Assembly (NCBI RefSeq): GCF_001531445.1
Contig: NZ_LQYA01000004.1
Location: forward strand, 1-64,000
Length of the DNA: 64,000 bases
Source of the DNA: Sporosarcina koreensis
Lineage (GTDB): Bacteria > Bacillota > Bacilli > Bacillales_A > Planococcaceae
Direction of reading: 5' to 3'
In this document: positions 1 to 6,880 of the stretch, one piece after another
Layout of the letters: the number at the start of each line of letters is the position of its first letter
Numbering within the stretch: the first letter of the stretch is position 1
Notes under the pieces: generated by a model
What the model was told of the DNA's origin: nothing
Seen by the model: only the letters and a program-made list of their open reading frames with translations
Database searches by the model: none
Program-made: the position numbers and the translations under genes

Positions 1-240
1 TTTGGACGCAGGATGACCTGCTTTGGACGCGGAACGACTCGCTTTGGACGCAGGATGACCTGCTTTGGACGCGGAACGACTCGCTTTGGACGCAGGATGA
101 CCTGCTTTGGACGCGGAACGACTCGCTTTGGACGCAGGATGACCTGCTTTGGACGCAGAACGACTCGCTTTGGACGCAGGATGACCTGCTTTGGACGCGG
201 AACGACTCGCTTTGGACGCAGGATGACCTGCTTTGGACGT
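1..240. repeat. Tandem array D: 21-bp units alternating in two forms
   Basis: Eleven complete 21-bp units and a partial twelfth run from the window edge. Every unit starts with TTTGGACGC. Odd units continue with a GCAGGATGACCTGC-like inverted repeat and even units with GCGGAACGACTCGC, so the higher-order period is 42 bp. Only one internal substitution is visible (even unit at 148-168). The array must extend left of the window. An 80-codon frame is open through it only because 21 is a multiple of 3 and the units lack stops; I do not call it a gene. It lies beyond the terminator of desR. Confidence 0.9.
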
Positions 241-250
241 GATACTTCAA

Positions 251-285
251 AATAAAAAAGGCAAAGGAAATAAACTCCTTCACCT
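251..285 (-). terminator. Terminator after desR
   Basis: On the minus strand a 10-bp stem (259-268 with 276-285, two G-U pairs) is followed by a T-rich run. It lies just downstream of the desR stop. Confidence 0.7.
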
Positions 286-296
286 GCTAACACAAC

Positions 297-902
297 CTAT
301 TTAAACCATCCCTTTTCCTTGAAACGGGAAATCGCTTCAATCCGATTGCCGACCTCCAGCTTTTCAAGAATGACGGATATATAATTCCGAACCGTTCCCG
401 GCGTCAAAAAGAGCTCACCTGCGATTTCCTTCGTCGTCTTCCCTTCTGCTACAAGTCCTAGCACTTGGCTTTCGCGGTCGGTCAGTGGATTTTCGGAGTC
501 GTCCTCGTACGCGATATCGACGAGCTCGGGTGCGTAAATCCGGCGTCCTTCCTGGATCGCATGGATGGAATTGACAAGCTCCTCGATTGGACTGTCTTTC
601 AATAAATAACCGCGGACCTTGGCCTTTCGCGCGCGCTCAAAATAGCCCGCCCGTGCAAACGTCGTCAAGATGATGATTTTACAGTCCATGCCGATGAGTT
701 CCTCCGCCGCATCCAAACCGGTCATGACCGGCATTTCGATATCCATGATGCAAATGTCGGGCTTATGCTCCTTCACAAGGCGGACCGCTTCCTCCCCGTT
801 CCGCGCCATCCCGACGACTTCCATATCGTCTTCCATATTCAAAAGGGAGCCCAGCGCGCCTAACATCATTCCTTGGTCCTCTGCAATGACGATTCGAATC
901 AT
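297..902 (-). CDS. desR: Two-component response regulator DesR (NarL/LuxR family)
   Basis: A 201-aa cytoplasmic response regulator. The receiver domain covers about residues 1-120, with acidic residues near the start (AEDQ) and the phospho-acceptor Asp54 in CIMDIEMP. A LuxR-type helix-turn-helix covers about 137-200 (LTDRESQVLGLVAEGKT). In Bacillus the DesK-DesR pair senses membrane ordering in the cold and activates the des desaturase gene. Here desR overlaps the end of desK by four bases, and des lies just upstream in the same orientation, so I assign DesR on both sequence type and context. A terminator follows at 251-285. Confidence 0.92.
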   Translation of the reverse strand: MIRIVIAEDQGMMLGALGSLLNMEDDMEVVGMARNGEEAVRLVKEHKPDICIMDIEMPVMTGLDAAEELIGMDCKIIILTTFARAGYFERARKAKVRGYLLKDSPIEELVNSIHAIQEGRRIYAPELVDIAYEDDSENPLTDRESQVLGLVAEGKTTKEIAGELFLTPGTVRNYISVILEKLEVGNRIEAISRFKEKGWFK

Positions 903-2029
903 GCCTTCCCCTCCTCCAATTGATGTGTAATGACGATCGGCATTCGGATCGTCAATGTCGTTCCATGCTCTTCTTCGATTTCGAGTGTACCGTTCACAAA
1001 TTCAAGCCGTTCCCGCATGCCCTTCAATCCCGTGCCAACTGATTTTATCGTTTTCATACCTTTGCCGTTATCATGGACGACGATCGACACTTCATCTTCC
1101 GTCTGCTTGATTAGGACATTGCAAACCGTTGCCCCGCTATGCTTCACCACATTCGTCACCGCCTCTTTCAGGCACATGCCGAGGACGTTTTCAAAGTTGG
1201 ATGGGATGTTGGTCACGGCAGGATCCCCTTCAATCCGTAATTCGATTTCCGCAGCCGCAAGAATCTGACGGATGCGCATCACTTCGTCCACAAGCCTTGT
1301 CGCACGCATATCCGCCACAAGCTCTCGCACTTCCTTCAATGCAGTGCTTGCCGTTTGACGGATATCGACCAATTCTCTCTCCGCCTCTTCCGGATTTTTC
1401 GAAATCAATCTTCGGGCCAAGTCGCTCTTCAAACCGATCATCGATAATTTCTGCCCGAGCGTGTCATGCAGATCCCGTGCGATCCTCTCGCGTTCCTCCA
1501 ACAACATCAATTCAGAAATGCGCTCTTTCGCATCCTCCAGCTGGTCTTCAAGTTTCTCACGCTTGCTCCTGTTGTAAAGATTGAAAGGCAGAAGGATGAC
1601 GCCGATCACCGTAATGAGGATGAAATGGACTTGCGACAGAAAGAGGTTGATTTCCAAGAAAAAGCCCGTGACAATCGCGCCAACCGTGAAAAAGATATGT
1701 AGGCCATACATGATGAAGAACCCAACTGTCGATCGTATATTGCCGATGAAAAACGCAGTAAAAATCGACAGGTACACATAGCCGAACAGAAGTGTCATGA
1801 CAATATTGATCACGATTTCGAAACTGATCCACATATAGACGAGGCCACTTTTTGATTTGAATGAAAAGAAATAAGAGATGAAGAAAAGTACCAATAATCC
1901 AGTGCCGACCGAAATGTCGACCGCCGACCATGACCGGAAGATGAAAAAGAACGGCAATAGGCAAAAAACGGCCCATGCATAAATACTGAGCCATGGGTTT
2001 TTAGGGAAAATACTGTACCATTTTTGCAT
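899..2029 (-). CDS. desK: Membrane-thickness sensor histidine kinase DesK
   Basis: A sensor kinase of 376 aa. Several hydrophobic segments fill roughly residues 12-150, followed by a coiled-coil linker and the HisKA_3-type motif RERIARDLHDTLGQ. The ATPase domain has DNGKGM and GTGLKGMRERL. The frame stays open to 2116, but I place the start at the ATG at 2029: it follows an AGGACGG ribosome site, avoids the hairpin at 2062-2098, and puts the phospho-acceptor at His188, the number known for Bacillus subtilis DesK. It pairs with desR downstream, and the two probably form a separate transcript from des. Confidence 0.9.
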   Translation of the reverse strand: MQKWYSIFPKNPWLSIYAWAVFCLLPFFFIFRSWSAVDISVGTGLLVLFFISYFFSFKSKSGLVYMWISFEIVINIVMTLLFGYVYLSIFTAFFIGNIRSTVGFFIMYGLHIFFTVGAIVTGFFLEINLFLSQVHFILITVIGVILLPFNLYNRSKREKLEDQLEDAKERISELMLLEERERIARDLHDTLGQKLSMIGLKSDLARRLISKNPEEAERELVDIRQTASTALKEVRELVADMRATRLVDEVMRIRQILAAAEIELRIEGDPAVTNIPSNFENVLGMCLKEAVTNVVKHSGATVCNVLIKQTEDEVSIVVHDNGKGMKTIKSVGTGLKGMRERLEFVNGTLEIEEEHGTTLTIRMPIVITHQLEEGKA

Positions 2030-2053
2030 CCAGTTCACCGTCCTATTTCTTCC

Positions 2054-2098
2054 ATTGTACCAAAAACATGCAGCCGCCTCATCGAAAGGCGGCTGCAT
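2054..2098 (-). terminator. Terminator between des and desK, followed by a -10-like box
   Basis: On the minus strand ATGCAGCCGCC (2098-2088) and GGCGGCTGCAT (2078-2068) form a perfect 11-bp stem followed by GTTTTT. Directly after the T-run comes TGG-TACAAT (2061-2054), which looks like an extended -10 box for desKR. This suggests that des message ends here and that desKR has its own weak promoter. Confidence 0.7.
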
Positions 2099-2102
2099 TT
2101 GT

Positions 2103-3164
2103 TCATTTACTGTCAAAGCTTGTTCGTTTCGGTTTCAATTCATTCAGATCAATGCTTGGCTTGGCACGTTTGACTGCGTTCTTCACTTCTTTGAATGTGA
2201 TGAACCGCTTGTTTTCCGGATCGTATAGTTTGTAACGAAGCGATTCCAAGCTTGTTTTAATATTGATTGTCGTCGCCATTTGAAGCGGAGGAGTTGATTC
2301 ATGCGCCATTTCCAAGTTGTAATTTGGCACACGCGGCGCCAAATGATGGACGTGGTGGAAGCCGATGTTGCCAGTCGCCCATTGAAGGACTTTTGGCAAT
2401 TTGTAATACGAGCTGCCTTCAACTGCCGCTTTCACATAATCCCACTCGGATTCCTCTTCGAAATAGGAATCCTCGAATGTGTGCTGAATGTAGAAAAGCC
2501 AGATGCCTAGCGCTGCAGCGACAAACATGATTGAGCCTTGCACGATGAGGAAGGCTTGCCAGCCGACGAGCCACACCATGAACGCATAGAGCGCTACGAG
2601 GAGGACGTTCGTCAAATATGTGTTATTGCGTTCTTTCCGACGTGCATCTTTCCGGTTGATCCTGCCCGTAATAAGCACCAAATATAAGGGTCCGAGGCCG
2701 AACATAACAATAGGATTCCGATAGCAGCGATACATGAGTCGTTGCCATTTCGATGCTTCCATATATTCCTCAACGGTCATGACCCAAATATCGCCGACGC
2801 CCCGCTTATCCAAGTTGGAGCTTGTCGCGTGATGGATTGCATGCTCGCGTTTCCATTTTTCATATGGGAACAACGTGAGGATCCCAGTAATCGTACCGAC
2901 AATGTCATTCGCTTTTTTATTCTTGAAAAATGAACCATGCGTGCAATCATGGAAGATGATGAATGTCCGGACGACAAAGCCCGCTGTAATGACTGCAATG
3001 CCGATCGTCAGCCAAACGGACACCGACAAACTCTGATACGCCAAAAACCAGAGAAGAAATATGGGTGGAACCGTATTGATCAGTTGGATAACACTCTTTT
3101 TTAAATCCGATTTGGCATAGGGTGCAACATTTTTGTGCAACTGCTTCGTTTTTTCCTTGCTCAT
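2103..3164 (-). CDS. des: Acyl-lipid membrane desaturase (Des)
   Basis: A 353-aa integral membrane fatty acid desaturase that introduces a double bond into acyl chains of existing phospholipids to restore fluidity in the cold. The three histidine clusters of the di-iron centre are present: HDCTH at 72-76, HAIHH at 108-112, and GFHHVHH near residue 268. Hydrophobic segments lie at about 30-75 and 185-225. Length matches Bacillus Des. It heads the des-desK-desR cluster but is separated from desK by a terminator hairpin. The start ATG at 3164 follows GAGGAGG at good spacing. The regiospecificity (delta-5 in B. subtilis) cannot be read from the sequence. Confidence 0.93.
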   Translation of the reverse strand: MSKEKTKQLHKNVAPYAKSDLKKSVIQLINTVPPIFLLWFLAYQSLSVSVWLTIGIAVITAGFVVRTFIIFHDCTHGSFFKNKKANDIVGTITGILTLFPYEKWKREHAIHHATSSNLDKRGVGDIWVMTVEEYMEASKWQRLMYRCYRNPIVMFGLGPLYLVLITGRINRKDARRKERNNTYLTNVLLVALYAFMVWLVGWQAFLIVQGSIMFVAAALGIWLFYIQHTFEDSYFEEESEWDYVKAAVEGSSYYKLPKVLQWATGNIGFHHVHHLAPRVPNYNLEMAHESTPPLQMATTINIKTSLESLRYKLYDPENKRFITFKEVKNAVKRAKPSIDLNELKPKRTSFDSK

Positions 3165-3238
3165 TGTGAACGCCTCCTCGTGAATTTTATGATCTCGTTA
3201 TTATCTATACTAAACGGGAAGCGGGTTTCGCAGAATAG

Positions 3239-3273
3239 ATGAACGTCATAACTTTGCATATGATAAGTGTCAT
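3239..3273 (-). promoter_or_regulatory. Candidate DesR operator upstream of des
   Basis: About 75-110 bp upstream of the des start, the minus strand carries ATGACACTTATCAT and, 8 bp on, ATGACGTTCAT, both near-palindromic with ATGA/TCAT ends. Tandem sites upstream of a promoter with a poor -35 box would fit activation by DesR. This is inference from position and symmetry only. The rest of 3165-3427 shows no gene. Confidence 0.35.
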
Positions 3274-3427
3274 TTATTGTGAAGTTATTCACAAGGAGGG
3301 AGTGCTCGGAAAAGTTTCGCACGAGTTTTAATGGGTTTTGCTCAAGTTTGGGGGGAGTTATGCTCACTTCGGTACTTTTGACCTCTAAGAAATAACGTAT
3401 AAGCGTTCAGTGGATGCCCGTAAAAAT

Positions 3428-3457
3428 GAAAAACAGACACCTTATAAGAGGTGCCTG
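3428..3457 (-). terminator. Terminator after plsY-ytxJ
   Basis: A 9-bp stem with one mismatch (CAGACACCT at 3434-3442, AGGTGCCTG at 3449-3457) is followed on the minus strand by a T-rich stretch, just past the stop at 3464. Confidence 0.7.
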
Positions 3458-3463
3458 CATCTT

Positions 3464-4432
3464 TCATCCGTTCGCTTCGACGGCTGATTTCATATTGCGT
3501 TGGCTGATTTTGGAATGGCTCGCATGCCATACCGCTTCGCCGTCCTTCAGTAAGAAGAGCTGCGGACTTTCATGCTGAATGCCCAATTCGCTTTCCACTT
3601 CATTCGACAGTTTACGGCTTCTTTGGACGATCAAAACGTATTTTGGAATTTCCGTTTCGAACTTGGCAAACGCCCGATAACCCGCGGCGCTAATCGGGCA
3701 TGTCGAGCTATGCTTCATCAGGAAGACCGGCTCTCTTTTCGATTGATTCCGTATTTCTTCCCATTCTTCTATAGATCGGATCTCTTTCATTAGATATTCT
3801 CTCCTTTCCGTTTTTGAATGGCGATTATCCATACTATTAGCGGTCTCAAACGGTTGCTCTACTGACTTCCATACCCCTTTGAGAGCGGTCAAATCTTTCC
3901 GATGGGCAAATATAAGCAAACCTACGACTAGGATGGCGACAACCGATTGCGCCCACTCGTTCGTCAATCCAAACAGGAAAAGCGGCGACAATGCCATCGC
4001 GCTTAACCCAGCGGCCGTGAAGTTTTTAAGAAATGGATAGAGGACGAGGAACATAATTACAAAACAGGCAACTACGAGCGAGTTGAACGCAAGCATTCCG
4101 CCAATGAACGTCGATACCCCCTGCCCGCCGCGGAACTTATGGACGACCGGATAAATATGGCCTGCCATGACGGCAAGGACACACAATAGTTGCAGCCAGT
4201 CGTCCATCCCCAACCATTTGGCAATCAATACGACGGCGGCTCCCTTTACTGCGTCTCCAATGAACGTCAAGACAAAAGCGGTCTTGCCGAGCACCCTTCC
4301 CGCATTGCGCGCGCCCGGGTTTCCACTCCCCGCATTGCGAATATCTCGGCGATATAAAAACTTTCCGATGACCGTTGCCATCAGCAAATTCCCGACCAAA
4401 TAGCCGCTAATAAGCAATAGAGCGATTTTCAT
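3464..4432 (-). CDS. PlsY-type glycerol-3-phosphate acyltransferase fused in frame to YtxJ/BrxC-type redox protein
   Basis: One 322-codon frame carries two proteins normally encoded separately. Residues 1 to about 195 are PlsY-like: five or so membrane segments and the motifs GSGNPGARNAGR and HKFRGGQGVSTFIG; PlsY acylates glycerol-3-phosphate from acyl-phosphate. Residues 215-322 (108 aa) match YtxJ/BrxC, a bacillithiol-linked thioredoxin-fold protein, with the active-site motif TCPIS. No stop separates them. However, the ytxJ part has its own ATG at 3790 behind a strong AAAGGAGAG site, so YtxJ may also, or only, be made alone. A polar linker (about 200-214) joins them. Confidence 0.85.
   Translation of the reverse strand: MKIALLLISGYLVGNLLMATVIGKFLYRRDIRNAGSGNPGARNAGRVLGKTAFVLTFIGDAVKGAAVVLIAKWLGMDDWLQLLCVLAVMAGHIYPVVHKFRGGQGVSTFIGGMLAFNSLVVACFVIMFLVLYPFLKNFTAAGLSAMALSPLFLFGLTNEWAQSVVAILVVGLLIFAHRKDLTALKGVWKSVEQPFETANSMDNRHSKTERREYLMKEIRSIEEWEEIRNQSKREPVFLMKHSSTCPISAAGYRAFAKFETEIPKYVLIVQRSRKLSNEVESELGIQHESPQLFLLKDGEAVWHASHSKISQRNMKSAVEANG
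3788..3811 (-). promoter_or_regulatory. ytxJ: Internal ribosome binding site and start for ytxJ
   Basis: Inside the fused frame, GGAAAGGAGAG lies 7-8 bases before an ATG at 3790 that would start a standard 108-aa YtxJ. Such a good site in mid-gene suggests independent initiation. Confidence 0.65.
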
Positions 4433-4518
4433 TGCCCATCCACTTCCCTTTCCACTTCACTATATGCAACGCCCTGTCTTTTCCTGTACAATATGTCGCA
4501 GAAGAGAGGATGATCTAG

Positions 4519-5178
4519 TTGAAGGAATCACCAATTCGCCCTTTTGTGGCCATTAGTTTATGTATTTTATTCGGCTTCGCCTTTGCCTTTATTGTAACAG
4601 CGATTCTTAACGGAATGATCACCGGTTTTGACCGATCGATCATCGATGCCGTTCAAGGTTTGGAAGCTCCGTGGCTGACGACAATCATGCACACTTTTTC
4701 ATTCATTGGCTCCACGAAAGTCGTCATGCTTCTTATCATCGCAGTGACCGCACTTCTATTGTGGAAATTCCACGTCAGAAGCCAAGCCTATTTCTTTTTC
4801 TTCGCAATGATCGGGACAGGCATATTGAATCAAACCTTGAAATTCATCTTCAAACGGGCACGTCCTGAATTCCACAGGCTTGCCGAAGTGGGTGGCTACA
4901 GCTTCCCGAGCGGTCACACGATGATGGGTTTCAGCCTGTACGCGCTTTTCGCATATTTGCTTTGGCGCCATATCAAGTCAACGGCAGGAAGAGTCGCCTT
5001 GGTACTCTTTGCGATTTTCATGTTCGGCATGATTGCAGTTAGCCGTATCTACCTTGGCGTCCATTATCCGAGCGATATTCTCGGTGGCATGGTCGCAAGC
5101 GCATTCTGGCTCCTCTTTACGATTTTGCTGTTCGACCAATTCCAAAAGCGGAAGAAACGCGGCCTCGTCCAAGACTGA
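4519..5178 (+). CDS. PAP2-family membrane phosphatase
   Basis: A 219-aa membrane protein with about six hydrophobic segments and the full acid phosphatase signature: KFIFKRARP, PSGHTMMGF and SRIYLGVHYPSDILGG. Members hydrolyse lipid phosphates such as phosphatidate, phosphatidylglycerophosphate or undecaprenyl diphosphate; the substrate here cannot be told. The start is a TTG at 4519 behind AGAGAGGA; no better start lies nearby. It is transcribed alone and away from plsY, with a terminator hairpin overlapping its last codons. Confidence 0.88.
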   Translation: MKESPIRPFVAISLCILFGFAFAFIVTAILNGMITGFDRSIIDAVQGLEAPWLTTIMHTFSFIGSTKVVMLLIIAVTALLLWKFHVRSQAYFFFFAMIGTGILNQTLKFIFKRARPEFHRLAEVGGYSFPSGHTMMGFSLYALFAYLLWRHIKSTAGRVALVLFAIFMFGMIAVSRIYLGVHYPSDILGGMVASAFWLLFTILLFDQFQKRKKRGLVQD

Positions 5179-5190
5179 CGAGGCGCTTTT
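5162..5190 (+). terminator. Terminator overlapping the 3' end of the PAP2 gene
   Basis: GCCTCGTC (5162-5169) pairs with GACGAGGC (5177-5184), then CTTTT. The left arm is coding sequence and the stop codon lies at the loop. Confidence 0.75.
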
Positions 5191-5738
5191 CATTCGGCGA
5201 ATTTAGCGGCTTCCTCATCGGATAAAATGCGCGGTTCGAAGTTCCCGAGCTCCATAAATTCGATACGCCCATCCACGGAAATTTTGAAAATATATGGATC
5301 GCTCGTTTTTTCGATTGATTGGACGGTCGATTGCATTTTTTTGTAATAGATGTTTACATGCTGTTCCGCCCAAAACGGCACATCTCCTTCCGGCACGACA
5401 ATCTCCTTCTCCTTCCGCTCTTCCAACCATTGCCGCTTAGCTTCCGGTTCCATGCTGAAATAAATCTTCTGCAAGTAATCAATTACTTCACCAAATCCGA
5501 TGATCAACAATCCGTATAAGAAATGTGTCGCAATAATTCCCAGAAAGGCGAATAATGCTGCGCCCGTAATCCCGCTTGTATACTGCATTTCTCCCCATTC
5601 ATTCATATACTGATCACCCATTTGCGCCATCATCGACAAAGAGAAGATCCCTTGGATAATCCCCCATCCAATCACGACAACTCCGGCGATCTTAATGATA
5701 TATCCGATGAAACTCTGTTTCGTAAATAAGTTGTTCAA
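5190..5738 (-). CDS. Two-segment membrane protein of unknown function
   Basis: I do not recognise a family. The product (about 182 aa) has two long hydrophobic stretches in its first 90 residues (GYIIKIAGVVVIGWGI and AALFAFLGIIATHFLYGLLI) and a charged C-terminal half rich in Glu and Lys (MEPEAKRQWLEERKEKE), probably cytoplasmic. The frame opens at a GTG at 5747, but the TTG at 5738 is spaced 8 bases from GGGAGAG and is preferred. It converges on the PAP2 gene, whose terminator lies at its stop. Confidence 0.7.
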   Translation of the reverse strand: MNNLFTKQSFIGYIIKIAGVVVIGWGIIQGIFSLSMMAQMGDQYMNEWGEMQYTSGITGAALFAFLGIIATHFLYGLLIIGFGEVIDYLQKIYFSMEPEAKRQWLEERKEKEIVVPEGDVPFWAEQHVNIYYKKMQSTVQSIEKTSDPYIFKISVDGRIEFMELGNFEPRILSDEEAAKFAE

Positions 5739-5822
5739 TGTGACCACTCTCCCATTTATATTTTTGCATAACTTGTGTACGATTAAGTGACTTGGATAGT
5801 TTCATAATGAGGAGGAGAGACA

Positions 5823-6149
5823 ATGGTTCCATTTACAGAACGGGTTGTGCGGATTATCCTGGACATTCCTGCCGGCCGGGTGATGACTTATGGACAAGTG
5901 GCAAGCGCTGCGGGTAATTCGCGCGGTGCTAGGCAAGTTGCTCGAATTCTCCATTCGATGAGCGCCAAGTACGAGTTGCCTTGGCATCGGATCATCAACG
6001 CGCAAGGCGGCATCTCAACTCCTTCCGATCGGGAAGAAAAAGGCGGTTTGCAGCGGGAGTTGCTGGAGGCAGAAGGTGTGGAGTTCATGGAGAATGGGAA
6101 AGTGGATCTTCAAATCTATCGGTGGTTTCCTGAAGAGGAATTTGAATAA
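5823..6149 (+). CDS. Alkyltransferase-like (ATL) DNA repair protein, MGMT family
   Basis: A 108-aa protein made only of the DNA-binding domain of O6-methylguanine-DNA methyltransferases. The helix-turn-helix (MTYGQVASAAGNSRGARQVARIL) and the active-site neighbourhood are present, but the acceptor Cys is replaced by Trp: PWHRIIN in place of PCHRV. This Trp exchange defines ATL proteins, which bind O6-alkylguanine without repairing it and hand the lesion to nucleotide excision repair. The start follows GAGGAGGAGAG. Single gene. Confidence 0.9.
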   Translation: MVPFTERVVRIILDIPAGRVMTYGQVASAAGNSRGARQVARILHSMSAKYELPWHRIINAQGGISTPSDREEKGGLQRELLEAEGVEFMENGKVDLQIYRWFPEEEFE

Positions 6150-6155
6150 CACATT

Positions 6156-6377
6156 TCAAATCGCCTTCGGTTCGCGGCTCACTATACGTTGGACAGACAA
6201 GACCCGTTCTATTTTGAATGTGCGTTTTTCATGTCGCAGATGGCAATAAGCCGAGAATGAATCCATGCCGACTGCAAGGATACGGACACGCCTTTTCGTT
6301 AGTGTCCCATCCGCTCGCATATAGATCATTTCCGCCAATTCATGGCGCTGACATATTTTGAGTAAAGCTTGTCGCAT
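6156..6377 (-). CDS. Small WYL-like protein under a LexA-type box
   Basis: A 73-aa product. Its C-terminal half (FSAYCHLRHEKRTFKIERVL) resembles the end of WYL domains, a fold that senses nucleic acid ligands; no DNA-binding domain is attached. I chose the ATG at 6377 because it follows a GGGGGTGG site; the longer frame would run through the promoter. A -10 TATAAT and a LexA-like dyad lie immediately upstream, so I infer SOS control. It converges on the ATL gene, with 6 bases between stops. Exact function unknown. Confidence 0.72.
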   Translation of the reverse strand: MRQALLKICQRHELAEMIYMRADGTLTKRRVRILAVGMDSFSAYCHLRHEKRTFKIERVLSVQRIVSREPKAI

Positions 6378-6397
6378 CGCTTCCACCCCCCCATTAA

Positions 6398-6440
6398 GAA
6401 CATTTGTTCCTATTATATGCGAACAAGTCGAAAAAAACAA
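6398..6440 (-). promoter_or_regulatory. Promoter with LexA/DinR-like operator
   Basis: On the minus strand TTGTTT (6440-6435), a 17-bp spacer and TATAAT (6417-6412) are followed at once by GAACAAATGTTC (6409-6398), a perfect GAAC-N4-GTTC dyad like the Bacillus LexA (DinR) box. A further CGACTTGTTCGC half-site lies in the spacer. It would place the small WYL-like gene, and perhaps the divergent mscL, under SOS control. Confidence 0.65.
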
Positions 6441-6460
6441 CTTGAAAGGAGGTGTGTAGT

Positions 6461-6838
6461 ATGTGGAAAGCATTTAAGGAATTTGCGTTCAAAGGCAACG
6501 TCCTCGACCTTGCAATCGCCGTCGTTATCGGAGCAGCATTCGGCAAAATTGTATCATCGCTAGTCGATAACATCATTATGCCGCTCGTCGTTGCGATTAC
6601 CGGAAAAGTTGACGTATCCAAGCTAGAGGTGACAATCGGGGCGACTCCCCTCAAATATGGTCTTTTTTTACAATCCATTATTGATTTCATCATCATCGCC
6701 TTCTCGATTTTCCTATTCGTCCGTCTACTCATGAAGTTCAAACGGAAAGAAGAGCCCGCGAAGGAAGAAGAGCCTGCGCTTGATGCAAAAGAAGAATTAT
6801 TGAAGGAAATCCGAGATTTATTAAAGGAAAAACAATGA
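6461..6838 (+). CDS. mscL: Large-conductance mechanosensitive channel MscL
   Basis: A 125-aa channel subunit that opens under membrane tension to release solutes on osmotic downshock. The N-terminal signature [21 protein letters not shown] and first pore helix ([19 protein letters not shown]) are typical, then a short periplasmic loop, the second membrane segment ([19 protein letters not shown]) and a charged C-terminal helix. The frame opens 3 codons earlier, but the ATG at 6461 follows GAAAGGAGGTG at ideal spacing. Single gene with its own terminator. Confidence 0.97.
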   Translation: MWKAFKEFAFKGNVLDLAIAVVIGAAFGKIVSSLVDNIIMPLVVAITGKVDVSKLEVTIGATPLKYGLFLQSIIDFIIIAFSIFLFVRLLMKFKRKEEPAKEEEPALDAKEELLKEIRDLLKEKQ

Positions 6839-6842
6839 CATA

Positions 6843-6878
6843 AGAAAATGCCGGTCTATCTATAAGCCGGCATTTTCT
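6843..6878. terminator. Bidirectional terminator between mscL and the DUF2207 gene
   Basis: A perfect 12-bp inverted repeat (AGAAAATGCCGG at 6843-6854 and CCGGCATTTTCT at 6867-6878) has A-runs on one side and T-runs on the other, so it can stop transcription from both convergent genes. Confidence 0.85.
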
Positions 6879-6880
6879 TA

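Noticed and set aside
13-255. 80-codon repetitive protein in array D
   Set aside because: The frame is open only because the 21-bp unit has no stop. There is no ribosome site at its start and no fitting gene context.
899-2116. DesK start at 2116
   Set aside because: The extra 29 residues are coded by the des-desK terminator hairpin. Start at 2029 puts the phospho-acceptor at His188 as in known DesK.
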